From: Zoogloea sp021286885
GTDB taxonomy: Bacteria > Pseudomonadota > Gammaproteobacteria > Burkholderiales > Rhodocyclaceae
Assembly: GCF_041915215.1 (NCBI RefSeq)
Contig: NZ_JAYSBV010000017.1
DNA: 64,000 nt
Reading direction: 5' to 3' (one strand)
In this document: positions 34,996 to 43,929 of the stretch, piece after piece
Position numbering within the stretch: the stretch's first letter is position 1
Layout: every line of letters starts with the position of its first letter
Notes under the pieces: model-generated
The model's database searches: none
What the model was told of the DNA's origin: nothing
Seen by the model: only the letters and a program-made list of their open reading frames with translations
Position numbers and translations under genes: made by a program

Positions 34996-37158
34996 CTAAA
35001 ATGACAGACGCAAATGACGGGCGAAGTCTGCAGCCGGCATGGGGCGGCCAAAGTGGTAGCCCTGGGCGTAGTCGCAGCCCAGCCGGTTCAGATCCTGGGC
35101 GATATCCGGGGTTTCCACGCCTTCGGCCAACACCGCAATCTTGAGGCTCTTGGCCATCTGGATCACGGCCTGCACGATGGCGCCTGCGTCCGGGTCGGTG
35201 GGCAGGTCGCGGATGAAAGACTGGTCGATCTTCAGCTTCTCCACCGCAAAGCGGCGTAGGTAGGCCAGGCTGGAATAGCCCGTGCCAAAGTCGTCGATGG
35301 ACAAGTGGAAGCCCATCTGACGTAGCTGCTGGATGGTGGAAATCACTTGGTCGGTGGCCTGCAACAGGACCGATTCGGTGATTTCCAGCTCGATGCAGGT
35401 GGGGGATACCCCGGTTTCGGCCAGGGCTTCGCGCACCGTTGCGATCAGATTGCCTCGGGTGAATTGCAGGGGCGAGAGGTTCACCGCAATCACCAGCTCC
35501 CCATAACCTGCATCGTGCCAGACCTTGGCCTGGCGGCAGGCCTCGCGCAGCACCCAATCGCCCAGGGGCACGATCAAGCCACTGTCTTCGGCCACCGGGA
35601 TGAAGCGCCCCGGGGGCAGCATGCCGAGTTCGGGGCAGTTCCAGCGGATCAGGGCTTCAGCGCCTATGGTCTGGGCGCCCGCCAGATCGATGAGGGGTTG
35701 GTAGTGGAGCACGAACTCCCGCCGCTCCAGCCCGCGCCGCATCCGGTTCTGAATATCCAGGCGGGCGACCGCATCTTCATTCATCTGCTGGGAATAGAAG
35801 CGGAAAGTGTTGCGCCCGGCCGCTTTGGCCGAATACATGGCTGCTTCGGCATTGCGCATCAGGGTATCGAAATCCCGCCCATCCTCGGGATGCACTGCCA
35901 GGCCTACTGAACAGGAGATGGAGAGCTCCTGGCCTCCCGCTTGGCAGGGCTCGGCCAGGGTCTGCATGAGCTTTTCAGCCACGGGTGCAATGTCGTCGGT
36001 ATCGCGCAGGTCGGTGAGCAGCACCACAAACTCATCGCCCCCCTGACGGCTGACGGTGTCGGTTTCTCGCACGGTGGCGCGCAGGCGGTCGCCCACGGTG
36101 CGCAAAAGGGCATCACCCGCCGGATGCCCCAGGCTATCGTTGATGTGCTTGAACTGATCCAGATCGAACAACAGCAGGGCGGCCTTGTTGCCGCTACGTT
36201 CCCCATGCCCGAAGGCCTGGATGGCCCGGTCGCGCAGGAGCAGGCGATTGGGGAGTTGGGTCAGCAGATCGTGGCGGGCCAGAAAGTCGATACGATCTTC
36301 GGCGGCCTTGCGCTCCGAGAGGTCAGAAAAAATGGCCACATGGTGCAGGATTGCACCTGCATCATCGCGCACCGTCGAAACGGACAGCCATTGGGGAAAG
36401 GCCTCGCCACTGCGCCGCAGGTTCCAGACCTCGCCGCTCCAGTGGCCCTGGCGCCCCAGTTCCATTTCCAGGTAGTCATGGAAATTGGCCGCATGCTGGG
36501 CGGCACACAAGGGCAGCAAGGCCTGGCCCTGGACATCTTCGATGCAGTAGCCGGTCATCTGGCTGAAGGCCTTGTTGACTGAAACGATGCGGTGCTCGGG
36601 GTCGCAGATCACGATGCCATCCCGCGTGTCACTCAAAACCGTGGCCGTCAGGCGGGTCTGGTTCTGACGGGTTTGCTGGGCAGCCTGGCTTACTGGATCG
36701 TCTGTGCTGATCCCTTCGGCGTATAGGGTGTCGCGCAGATCCAGCACCAGCCCCAGGGCGCCAGTCATTCGCCCGTGGGGGCTGTGCAGGCGCAGGTGGC
36801 GCAGCAGGATGGGAATGGGCGTGCCGTTACGGGGCAGCGCATCCACCCGGAAGCTGTGCACAAGGGGGGCATCCTGGTTGTATACATGCCGCAGCAGCAA
36901 GGCCCGGCTCGGGCGGGTGATGAATTCCAGGCAAGAGCGACCCAGCAAGCGCTCGGCGGGGTAGCCCAGCAGATGCTCCAGGGAAGGGCTGAGCTCGGTC
37001 AGGCGGCCGTCGCTGTCGGTGGAGAAAAAGCCATCCACGGCATCCAGGGCCAGATGGCTGGCGCTGGGGCGGTGTGGTTCGGCTTCAGGGCTGTCGGGGG
37101 GGAGGGTGTCGGAGTCCATGGCCGGTGAGAGTGTTGGTTTTCTCTCACTAACGGCCAT
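34996..37158 (-). CDS. PAS-GGDEF-EAL c-di-GMP signalling protein
   Basis: About 720 residues, soluble. Two PAS domains come first (GFFSTDSDGRLTELSPS and GIVICDPEHRIVSVNKAF), then PAC-like ends (LSERKAAEDRI). The GGDEF domain has an intact RQGGDEFVVL active site. The EAL domain has GAEALIRWN, EITESVL, SIDDFGTGYSSL, KIDQSFI and AEGVETPD, so all phosphodiesterase metal ligands seem present. The protein could both make and degrade cyclic di-GMP. In such tandems the EAL side often dominates, which cannot be decided here. No membrane helix is visible, so the PAS domains sense a cytosolic signal. The start is uncertain: ATG 37158 was chosen, with TTG 37170 and ATG 37119 also possible. Confidence 0.93.
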   Translation of the reverse strand: MAVSERKPTLSPAMDSDTLPPDSPEAEPHRPSASHLALDAVDGFFSTDSDGRLTELSPSLEHLLGYPAERLLGRSCLEFITRPSRALLLRHVYNQDAPLVHSFRVDALPRNGTPIPILLRHLRLHSPHGRMTGALGLVLDLRDTLYAEGISTDDPVSQAAQQTRQNQTRLTATVLSDTRDGIVICDPEHRIVSVNKAFSQMTGYCIEDVQGQALLPLCAAQHAANFHDYLEMELGRQGHWSGEVWNLRRSGEAFPQWLSVSTVRDDAGAILHHVAIFSDLSERKAAEDRIDFLARHDLLTQLPNRLLLRDRAIQAFGHGERSGNKAALLLFDLDQFKHINDSLGHPAGDALLRTVGDRLRATVRETDTVSRQGGDEFVVLLTDLRDTDDIAPVAEKLMQTLAEPCQAGGQELSISCSVGLAVHPEDGRDFDTLMRNAEAAMYSAKAAGRNTFRFYSQQMNEDAVARLDIQNRMRRGLERREFVLHYQPLIDLAGAQTIGAEALIRWNCPELGMLPPGRFIPVAEDSGLIVPLGDWVLREACRQAKVWHDAGYGELVIAVNLSPLQFTRGNLIATVREALAETGVSPTCIELEITESVLLQATDQVISTIQQLRQMGFHLSIDDFGTGYSSLAYLRRFAVEKLKIDQSFIRDLPTDPDAGAIVQAVIQMAKSLKIAVLAEGVETPDIAQDLNRLGCDYAQGYHFGRPMPAADFARHLRLSF

Positions 37159-37224
37159 GGGGGAGGGCAACTTGACCCGCCGCCGGTCGGAATTATTTCC
37201 GGAAGGCTTGTGTAGTGCGGATCT

Positions 37225-38070
37225 TCAGGCAGTCGGAGCCAGGCCCAGACGCTCGCACAGGGCGATGGTCGGCGCGGCCTGGTTCATGCTGTAGAAGTGC
37301 AGGCCCGGTGCGCCTTCGGCCAGCAGCTTGGCGCACAGCTCACTCACCACATCCAGGCCGAAGGCCTTGATGGAGTCGGAGTCGTCGCCGAAGGCTTCAA
37401 ACTTCAGGCGCATCCAGCGGGGCAGCTCTGCGCCACAGGCATCCGAAAAGCGGGCCAGCTTGCTGAACGAGATGATGGGCATGATCCCCGGCACGATGGG
37501 GATGGTGATGCCCAGGGCTTCGCATTCGTCCCGGAAATGCAGGTAGGCATCCAGGTTGTAGAAGTACTGGGTGATGGCCGAGTTGGCGCCCGCATCCACC
37601 TTGCGCTTGAAGGCCAGCAGATCATCCCGGGGGCTCTTGGCCTGGGGATGGTATTCGGGGTAGGCCGCCACTTCGATCTGGAAGTGGTCGCCGGTTTCGG
37701 TACGGATGAACTCCACCAGCTCGTTGGCGTAGCGCAGTTCGCCCGCAAAACCCACGCCGGAGGGCAGGTCGCCGCGCAGGGCCACGATGCGGCGGATGCC
37801 GGCTTCCTGGTAGCGGGTCAGAATCTCGCGGGTCTGGGCCCGGCTGGCGCCGATGCAGGACAGGTGGGGCGCGGCTTCCAGGCCTTCGCCCTGGATCTCG
37901 AACACGGTTTCGAAGGTGCGTTCCTGGGTGGAGCCGCCGGCCCCGTAGGTCACCGAGAAGAACTCGGGTTTGAGGGCCGCAAGTTTGGCGCGGGTGGCGC
38001 GCAGCTTCTCGGCCCCGTCCGCCGTCTGGGGCGGGAAGAACTCGATGGAGAAGGGAGTCTTGGTCGACAC
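37225..38070 (-). CDS. metF: 5,10-methylenetetrahydrofolate reductase
   Basis: 281 residues, MetF family FAD enzyme. It starts with FSIEFFPPQT (catalytic Glu in the EFFPP motif). Also visible are VTYGAGGST, ALRGDLPSG (the RGD-type loop that contacts FAD/folate), ANSAITQYFYN and PGIMPI. It reduces methylene-THF to methyl-THF, the methyl donor for methionine synthesis. It follows ahcY by 90 bp on the same strand and so probably shares its transcript and riboswitch, linking SAH removal to methyl-group supply. The gap between the two contains GC-rich hairpins but no T-run. Confidence 0.96.
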   Translation of the reverse strand: MSTKTPFSIEFFPPQTADGAEKLRATRAKLAALKPEFFSVTYGAGGSTQERTFETVFEIQGEGLEAAPHLSCIGASRAQTREILTRYQEAGIRRIVALRGDLPSGVGFAGELRYANELVEFIRTETGDHFQIEVAAYPEYHPQAKSPRDDLLAFKRKVDAGANSAITQYFYNLDAYLHFRDECEALGITIPIVPGIMPIISFSKLARFSDACGAELPRWMRLKFEAFGDDSDSIKAFGLDVVSELCAKLLAEGAPGLHFYSMNQAAPTIALCERLGLAPTA

Positions 38071-38160
38071 GATATCCTCGCAGGCCCGCCCCGGGCGGGG
38101 GCGGGCAAAGGGCAGGCGCTGCTTGGCAACGCCCGCCGGAGTGCAGGCGGGCCGCTGGGC

Positions 38161-39573
38161 TTAGTAGCGGTAGTGATTCGCCTTGTAGGGGCCTTCCACG
38201 GGCACGCCGATGTAGTCGGCCTGCTGCTGGGTGAGGGTGGTGAGCTGCACGTTCAGGGTCTTGAGCTGCAGACGGGCCACCTTTTCATCCAGGTGCTTGG
38301 GCAGGGTGTACACGCCCACCGGGTAATCGGCGGTCTTGGTGAACAGCTCGATCTGGGCGATGGTCTGGTTGGCGAAGGAAGAGGACATCACGTAGCTGGG
38401 GTGGCCGGTGGCGCAGCCCAGGTTCACCAGACGGCCCTTGGCCAGCAGGATGATGCGCTTACCATCGGGGAAGATCACGTGATCCACCTGGGGCTTGATC
38501 TCTTCCCACTGGTATTGCTCCAGGGAGGCCACGTCGATTTCGTTGTCGAAGTGACCGATGTTGCACACGATGGCGTTGTTCTTCATCGCCGCCATGTGAT
38601 CGTGCTGGATGACGTGGAAGTTGCCGGTGGTGGTCACGAAAATGTCGGCCTTGTCGGCAGCGTATTCCATGGTGACCACGCGATAGCCTTCCATGGCGGC
38701 CTGCAGGGCGCAGATGGGGTCGATTTCGGTGACCCACACCTGGGCGGACAGGGCGCGCAGGGCCTGGGCGGAGCCCTTGCCCACGTCGCCGTAGCCGCAC
38801 ACCACGGCGATCTTGCCGGCCACCATCACGTCGGTGGCGCGCTTGATGCCATCGACCAGCGATTCGCGGCAGCCGTAGAGGTTGTCGAACTTGGACTTGG
38901 TGACCGAATCGTTCACGTTGATGGCGGGGAAACGGAGTTCGCCGCGCTGGTGCATCTGGTACAGGCGATGCACGCCGGTGGTGGTTTCTTCGGTCACGCC
39001 CTTGATCTGGGCGAGGCGCACCGAGTACCAGGTCGGGTCAACGGCCAGCTTGGCCTTGATGGCGGCAAACAGGATGGTTTCTTCTTCGGAGCCGGGCTTG
39101 GCCAGCACGGAGATGTCCTGCTCGGCGCGGGCGCCCAGGTGCAGCAGCAGGGTGGCATCGCCGCCGTCGTCCAGGATCATGTTCGAATACCCACCATCCG
39201 CCCATTCAAAGATGCGGTGGGTGTAATCCCAATAGTCGGTCAGGGATTCGCCCTTCACGGCGAACACCGGGATGCCCTGGGCAGCGATGGCTGCAGCGGC
39301 GTGATCCTGGGTGGAGAAGATGTTGCAGGAGGCCCAGCGCACTTCGGCGCCCAGGGCGGTCAGGGTCTCGATCAGCACGGCCGTTTGAATGGTCATGTGC
39401 AGCGAGCCGGTGATGCGGGCGCCCTTGAGGGGCTGGGTGGCCGCGAACTCTTCGCGGATGGCCATCAGGCCAGGCATTTCGCCCTCGGCGATCTTGATCT
39501 CCTTGCGGCCCCAATCGGCCAGGGAAAGATCGGCAACAACGAAATCGGTGAACTTGTCAGCCACAGCGTTCAT
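38161..39573 (-). CDS. ahcY: Adenosylhomocysteinase
   Basis: 470 residues, the usual length for proteobacterial SAH hydrolase. NAD-binding Rossmann motif VVCGYGDVGKGSAQAL, substrate-site segments ARITGSLHMTIQTAV, FAVKGESL and NVNDSVTKSKFDN, and the conserved C-terminal KANHYRY. It splits S-adenosylhomocysteine to adenosine and homocysteine, relieving product inhibition of methyltransferases. The ATG at 39573 has a strong GAGGAG site upstream. An upstream SAH riboswitch and promoter explain its control: high SAH turns expression on. metF follows in the same unit. Confidence 0.97.
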   Translation of the reverse strand: MNAVADKFTDFVVADLSLADWGRKEIKIAEGEMPGLMAIREEFAATQPLKGARITGSLHMTIQTAVLIETLTALGAEVRWASCNIFSTQDHAAAAIAAQGIPVFAVKGESLTDYWDYTHRIFEWADGGYSNMILDDGGDATLLLHLGARAEQDISVLAKPGSEEETILFAAIKAKLAVDPTWYSVRLAQIKGVTEETTTGVHRLYQMHQRGELRFPAINVNDSVTKSKFDNLYGCRESLVDGIKRATDVMVAGKIAVVCGYGDVGKGSAQALRALSAQVWVTEIDPICALQAAMEGYRVVTMEYAADKADIFVTTTGNFHVIQHDHMAAMKNNAIVCNIGHFDNEIDVASLEQYQWEEIKPQVDHVIFPDGKRIILLAKGRLVNLGCATGHPSYVMSSSFANQTIAQIELFTKTADYPVGVYTLPKHLDEKVARLQLKTLNVQLTTLTQQQADYIGVPVEGPYKANHYRY

Positions 39574-39679
39574 GAGAACTCCTCGAACTGTGTGGCCGGG
39601 AAGGGGGACGATCAATACGGCAAGGGCAGGCTCACCACGTCTCCCCGTGCCCGGCACGGGTTTGCAAATTAAGCAGGAC

Positions 39680-39780
39680 GGGTGAGCGCCGTTTCTGGTG
39701 CCGGGGGATGCCCGGCACTGAATCGAGCCTGGGAAAGACGGGCCGTTTGGGCCGCGCTTTCTTGCAGCGCTCCTCGAAAG
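39680..39780 (-). promoter_or_regulatory. S-adenosylhomocysteine (SAH) riboswitch
   Basis: On the minus strand the leader contains the invariant SAH-riboswitch blocks in the right order: CGAGGAGCGCTGCAAG, then CCCAGGCTCG ~30 nt later, a GC-rich extra stem (GTGCCGGG / CCCGGCAC), and ACGGCGCTCA. The last pairs back to GAGCGC of the first block and CGAG pairs with CTCG. It lies directly before ahcY. The known class activates expression when SAH binds. Confidence 0.93.
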
Positions 39781-39789
39781 AGGGAAGTG

Positions 39790-39819
39790 ATTATATCGGC
39801 TTTTGGCCGGCGGGCTTAA
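39790..39819 (-). promoter_or_regulatory. Promoter of the ahcY riboswitch transcript
   Basis: A perfect TATAAT (minus strand, 39790-39795) with TTAAGC 18 bp upstream (39814-39819). Transcription would start a few bases before the riboswitch. Confidence 0.65.
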
Positions 39820-39834
39820 GTTCTTCGTGCGTTT

Positions 39835-41646
39835 TCAGGGTGTTGGGGCGAGGGCGGCGGTGAGGGCCTGGCCAAAAACCTCGGCTTCCTGGAAGCCCAC
39901 CACCCGGGGCGTGCGACGTTCCTGGCCGTGGGCGTCGAAGAAGATGATGCCCGGCGGGCCGAACAGGCCGAAGCGCTTGAGCAGGGCCTTGTCGTCCTCG
40001 TTGTTGGCGGTCACGTCGGCCTGGAGCAGCACGAAGCCCTCCAGCTGGCGCCCGATGGCCGGGTCGGAGAAGGTGTAGCGCTCCATTTCCTTGCACGAGA
40101 TGCACCAGTCGGCATAGAAATCCAGCATCACCGGCTTGCCGGCCTGGGCCGCGGCGGCGTCCAGTTCGGCCACCGAGCGGATACGGGTGAAGCGCGGTGC
40201 TTCCCGGGTTTCGGCGGCCTGGGCGCGCAGGATGGCGAGGGGTTGAAGCGGGTCGCGGGAGCCGGCCAGGGCACCCACAAAAATTGCCGCCCCGGCCAGC
40301 AGGGCCAGAATGCCGACGCCCTTCCAGAAACGCTGCCCGTTGTGGGCGTGGGGCGGAAGCGGGTCCAGGGCCCGCAAAAACACCCCCGACAGCACCAGCA
40401 GGGCGGCCCACGCGAGCATGGGCACCAGGGGCGGCAGTACCGGGCTCACCAGCCACACGGCGACGCCCAGCAGCATCACCCCGAAGCCGCGCTTGACCCC
40501 TTCCATCCAGGGACCGGGCTTGGGCAGGGCGCTGCGGGCGAGCACGCCCACCACCACCAGCGGCGCGCCCATGCCGAGGGCGAGGCAGAACAGGGCGGCG
40601 CCGCCCAGCAGCGCATCGCCGCTCTTGGCGATGTACAGCAGGGCGCCGGCCAGGGGCGCGGCCACGCAGGGCCCCACGATCAGGGCCGAGAGGGCGCCCA
40701 TCAGCAGGATGCCCAGGGGCGAGCCGCCCTGGCGGTTGGCCTGGTCGGAGAGCCGGCTTTGCAGGGCGGTGGGCAGCTGCAGTTCGTAGAAGCCGAACAT
40801 CGCCCCCGACAGCACCACGAACACCAGCGCAAAACCGCCCAGCACCCAGGGGTTCTGGAGCGCGGCAGAAAGCAGGGTGCCCGAGAGCCCGGCAGCGACC
40901 CCGGCGGCGGTGTAGGTGACGGCCATGCCCAGCACGTAGATCAGGGACAAACCCAGGGCGCGACCCTTGCTGATCTGGTGCCCGTGGCCGACGATGATGC
41001 CCGACAGGATGGGAATCATCGGAAACACGCAGGGGGTGAAGGCGAGCAGCAGCCCAAAGCCGAAGAAGCTGGCCAGGGTGCCAAGGGTGCTGCCCCCGGA
41101 GAGCAGTTGGGCGATGCGCCCTGATTCATCGTGGGCCGGGGCTTCGGTGGCCGGCGCGGGGGCGCTGCTGCCCGGAGCGGCGGGGCTGATCTGGACGGTC
41201 TGCACCTGGGGCGGATAGCAGATGCCCATGTCGGCGCAGCCCTGGCTGGTCATGCGCAGGCTGAAGGGCGCGGTGCCGCCAGCGGTGATGGGCACCAGAA
41301 AGCGCAGCTCCTTGCGGTAGATCTCCACTTCGCCAAAGGCATCATCTTTCTTGGGCTTGCCGGGCGGGAGTTGGGGCTCGCCCAGGCTCAGGTCTGCGCC
41401 TTCCGCCTGGAACTTGAAGCGGTGCCGGTACAGGTAGTAGCCATCGGCGATCTTGAAGCTGACTTCGATGAACTGGGGGTCCAGGGCCCGGGCGGAGCCC
41501 TGGAAGGCCTGCTCGACGGGCAGGGGCTCGCCGGCAGCGCGGGCGCTCAGGCTGAGCAGGCCGATGAAGAGCAGCAGGCCCAGCCGGGCCAGCCATATAA
41601 ACGGGGAGCGCCCGGGCAGGGCGGCAAGTGCGGGTGGGTGCATCAT
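39835..41646 (-). CDS. dsbD: Thiol:disulfide interchange protein DsbD
   Basis: 603 residues with the three DsbD parts. Signal anchor, then the N-terminal periplasmic domain with the active pair in GCADMGICYPP. Eight membrane helices follow with the two core cysteines in AFTPCVFPM and IVGPCVAAP. The C-terminal periplasmic thioredoxin domain carries the CxxC in DWCISCKEME. DsbD carries electrons from cytosolic thioredoxin to periplasmic DsbC and the cytochrome c maturation pathway. The gene begins 4 bp after cutA, a common pairing. Two adjacent Met codons at 41646 and 41643 are equal candidates for the start. Confidence 0.96.
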   Translation of the reverse strand: MMHPPALAALPGRSPFIWLARLGLLLFIGLLSLSARAAGEPLPVEQAFQGSARALDPQFIEVSFKIADGYYLYRHRFKFQAEGADLSLGEPQLPPGKPKKDDAFGEVEIYRKELRFLVPITAGGTAPFSLRMTSQGCADMGICYPPQVQTVQISPAAPGSSAPAPATEAPAHDESGRIAQLLSGGSTLGTLASFFGFGLLLAFTPCVFPMIPILSGIIVGHGHQISKGRALGLSLIYVLGMAVTYTAAGVAAGLSGTLLSAALQNPWVLGGFALVFVVLSGAMFGFYELQLPTALQSRLSDQANRQGGSPLGILLMGALSALIVGPCVAAPLAGALLYIAKSGDALLGGAALFCLALGMGAPLVVVGVLARSALPKPGPWMEGVKRGFGVMLLGVAVWLVSPVLPPLVPMLAWAALLVLSGVFLRALDPLPPHAHNGQRFWKGVGILALLAGAAIFVGALAGSRDPLQPLAILRAQAAETREAPRFTRIRSVAELDAAAAQAGKPVMLDFYADWCISCKEMERYTFSDPAIGRQLEGFVLLQADVTANNEDDKALLKRFGLFGPPGIIFFDAHGQERRTPRVVGFQEAEVFGQALTAALAPTP

Positions 41647-41650
41647 CGAA

Positions 41651-41983
41651 TCAACAGGAGGTGCGGGTCTGGCGGGTCACCCAGTCAAGGTAGGCAGGTA
41701 GCCCGGCAGTCACTGGGACTGCAATGATTTCGGGAAGTTCGTAGGGGTGGGCAGCCAGAATGGCCTGCTCCAGGGCGGGCCAGGCTGCCCGGGTGGTTTT
41801 GATCAGCAGCGGGACTTCACTGCTGCGCTCCACCTGGCCCGCCCATTCATACACCGAAACGCAGGGGGAAAGACACTGGATACAGGCGGCAAGCTTGAGT
41901 TCGATCAGCTTTTGGGCGAGGGCCTGGGCTTGCTCGGCATCCGGCAGCGTGGTCATGGCCAGCAGGATTTCGGTATCGGACAT
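41651..41983 (-). CDS. cutA: Divalent-cation tolerance protein CutA
   Basis: 110 residues, the CutA1 trimer fold (PII-like). Family pieces: LLAMTTLPDAEQAQALAQKLIE, LAACIQCLSPCVSVYEW, LLIKTTRAAW and HPYELPEIIAVPV. It was linked to copper tolerance in E. coli, where the effect partly reflects the downstream dsbD. Its biochemical role is unsettled. Here it precedes dsbD by 4 bp, the same context. Confidence 0.95.
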   Translation of the reverse strand: MSDTEILLAMTTLPDAEQAQALAQKLIELKLAACIQCLSPCVSVYEWAGQVERSSEVPLLIKTTRAAWPALEQAILAAHPYELPEIIAVPVTAGLPAYLDWVTRQTRTSC

Positions 41984-41999
41984 GGGGTGTGAAAGGTGC

Positions 42000-43313
42000 T
42001 CAAGGGGTGGGATCGTAGGGGTTGGCGGCGCCGGAGTCCTGCAGCCAGGGAATGAAATCCCGATCAGGCCCCAGGGCGTGGTGATCCACCAGATCGTAGG
42101 CCAGAAAATCCAGCAGGCGCGCCGGGCTCAGGCTGCCTTGGGCGCTTTGGCGGGTGAGCCCGTCCAGCTTGGCGCCCAGAATGCGATGGGCCTTGATGTG
42201 CTGGGCCAGCCCCGGGTAGTTGAGCTGGGTCATCACCCGTTCTTCGTCGTGGAAGTGCTGGCCTATGGTCTGGATCAGGTGATCCAGCACGCTGTAGAGC
42301 TGCCCCATGGGGGCCTGGGCCCGGATCAGCTGGAGCAGTTCATGGGCCAGACTGAACAGGGTGCGGTGTTGTTCGTCCAGAACGGGATCGCCCACACCAT
42401 GGCCTTCTTCCCAGACCAGCCGGTTCAGCCGGGCGTCCATGGGAATGGTGGTGGAGGTGGGCGTGCTGCCCGGGGCGGCCTCCACCCGGTTGCGCCCCTG
42501 ACTTTTGGCCGCGTAGAGCGCCTTGTCGGCCCGCCCCAGCCACTGATGCCAGTCTTCCCCGGGCTGGCATTCGGCCACGCCGAAGCTGGCGCTCAGGGGC
42601 CCCACCTGGGGGAAGGGGGTTTCCCAGACGGCGCGGCGCAGCTTTTCGGCCAGCACACAGGCGCCGGGCAGGGTGGTGCTGGGGAGCAGGATCACAAACT
42701 CTTCGCCCCCGTAGCGCCCGACCACGTCCAGATCCCGGGATTCGGTTTCCAGCCGTCGGGCGAATTCGGCCAGCACCCGGTCGCCCACCAGATGTCCGTG
42801 CCCGTCGTTGACCTGCTTGAAGTGGTCGATGTCGGCCAGGATCAGCGCAATCGGATGGCCAAAGCGGCGAAAGCGCTGGAGCTCGTTGGCCGAGGCTTCT
42901 TCCAGCCGGCGCCGGGTGAGCACGCCGGTGAGGGGGTCGGTAGTGGCGCTGGTTTCCAGTTCCACCAGGGCCTGTTGCAGGATGGCCTGTTGCCCCATGC
43001 CTCTGTCCCGCTCGGTGCAGCACAGCACTTGCCAGGGGCCGTGCACGCTGCGCTGCCCCTGCAAATGCCGGGCCTGGGGCCCGGTGAAGGCCCGTATGGC
43101 CCCGTTCAGGGCGGGGGGTTCGGTGCTGGAGGAGTCGGGGAGCAGCGTGCGCCACCAGCTTCGCAGGGTGTGGGGTGTGCCAAACCAGGCCCGAAAACAG
43201 GCGTTGGTATAGAGGACATTCTCGTTCCCATCGAGCAGGGCCAGGGCGACCGGCAGGTGATTCAGCAGGTCGCGGCTGTCCAGCCCGTCGGGAAGGGGCG
43301 ACGGGGCGTCCAT
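42000..43313 (-). CDS. Diguanylate cyclase fused to bacteriohemerythrin
   Basis: 437 residues. The N-terminus (~15-110) is PAS-like (LPVALALLDGNENVLYTNACF). A GGDEF domain (~135-295) has the active variant GGEEF and SATTDPLTGVLTRRRLEE. The C-terminal ~130 residues are a hemerythrin domain with iron ligands in DEQHRTLFSL, HFHDEERVM, HIKAHRIL and DHHALGPDRDF. Hemerythrin domains bind O2 at a di-iron site, so c-di-GMP synthesis is probably tuned by oxygen or redox state (a Vibrio example, VcBhr-DGC, is known). The ATG at 43313 comes 8 bp after the GST stop. A longer frame upstream is a shadow of the GST gene. Confidence 0.93.
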   Translation of the reverse strand: MDAPSPLPDGLDSRDLLNHLPVALALLDGNENVLYTNACFRAWFGTPHTLRSWWRTLLPDSSSTEPPALNGAIRAFTGPQARHLQGQRSVHGPWQVLCCTERDRGMGQQAILQQALVELETSATTDPLTGVLTRRRLEEASANELQRFRRFGHPIALILADIDHFKQVNDGHGHLVGDRVLAEFARRLETESRDLDVVGRYGGEEFVILLPSTTLPGACVLAEKLRRAVWETPFPQVGPLSASFGVAECQPGEDWHQWLGRADKALYAAKSQGRNRVEAAPGSTPTSTTIPMDARLNRLVWEEGHGVGDPVLDEQHRTLFSLAHELLQLIRAQAPMGQLYSVLDHLIQTIGQHFHDEERVMTQLNYPGLAQHIKAHRILGAKLDGLTRQSAQGSLSPARLLDFLAYDLVDHHALGPDRDFIPWLQDSGAANPYDPTP

Positions 43314-43320
43314 GGCGTGC

Positions 43321-43929
43321 CTAGAGGGCGGGCGGTACGCTGGCCGTGAAGCTGGGCCGGGCCAGCAGTTCGGCCGCCCAGGCGGCCAGGCTGGGGTGAT
43401 CCTGGCGCCAGGCCAGCTGGGGCAGGCGGAAGTCCAGATAAGCCAGGGCGCAGCCGGCGGCGATATCGCCCAGGCCCAGGCTGCCCGCGTCCAGGCCCTT
43501 GCGCTGTTCCAGCCGCTCTTCGAGAGCGGCCAGCCCGCGCTGGATCTTGGTGATCTGGCGTTCGCTGGTGGCGCTGTCTTGCTGGGCGGCCGGGCGGCGG
43601 GATTCGAGGAAGGCGGCCACCGCCGCATCGGTGATCCCGTCGGCCAGGGCCTCGGTCTGGCGCACCGGCAGGGCGGCGCGGCGTTCTTCCGGCAGCAGGG
43701 CTGGGCCGCCCAGGGTTTCGAGGTATTCGGCGATCACCGGGGAGTCGAACCAGACCTCCCCATCATCGGCCACCAGCGCCGGCACCTTGCCCAGGGGGTT
43801 GTAGGCCGCCACCTGGGTTTCGGGCACCCATGGGATGTCCACTTCCAACTCAAACGGGAGCTGCTTTTCGGCCAGGATCACCCGGATCTTGCGGGCGTAG
43901 GGGCTGGTGAGCGATGCGATCAGTTTCAT
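43321..43929 (-). CDS. Glutathione S-transferase family protein
   Basis: 202 residues. Thioredoxin-like N-terminal domain: LIASLTSPYARKIRVILAEK (catalytic Ser in TSPYAR) and the glutathione-binding VPALVADDGEVWFDSPVIAEYLE. The all-alpha C-terminal domain includes SLGLGDIAAGCALAYLDFRL. It is of the YibF-like type common in proteobacteria. It would conjugate or reduce substrates with glutathione, but the substrate is unknown. It overlaps the upstream hydrolase gene by 4 bp, so the two are translated together. Confidence 0.9.
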   Translation of the reverse strand: MKLIASLTSPYARKIRVILAEKQLPFELEVDIPWVPETQVAAYNPLGKVPALVADDGEVWFDSPVIAEYLETLGGPALLPEERRAALPVRQTEALADGITDAAVAAFLESRRPAAQQDSATSERQITKIQRGLAALEERLEQRKGLDAGSLGLGDIAAGCALAYLDFRLPQLAWRQDHPSLAAWAAELLARPSFTASVPPAL

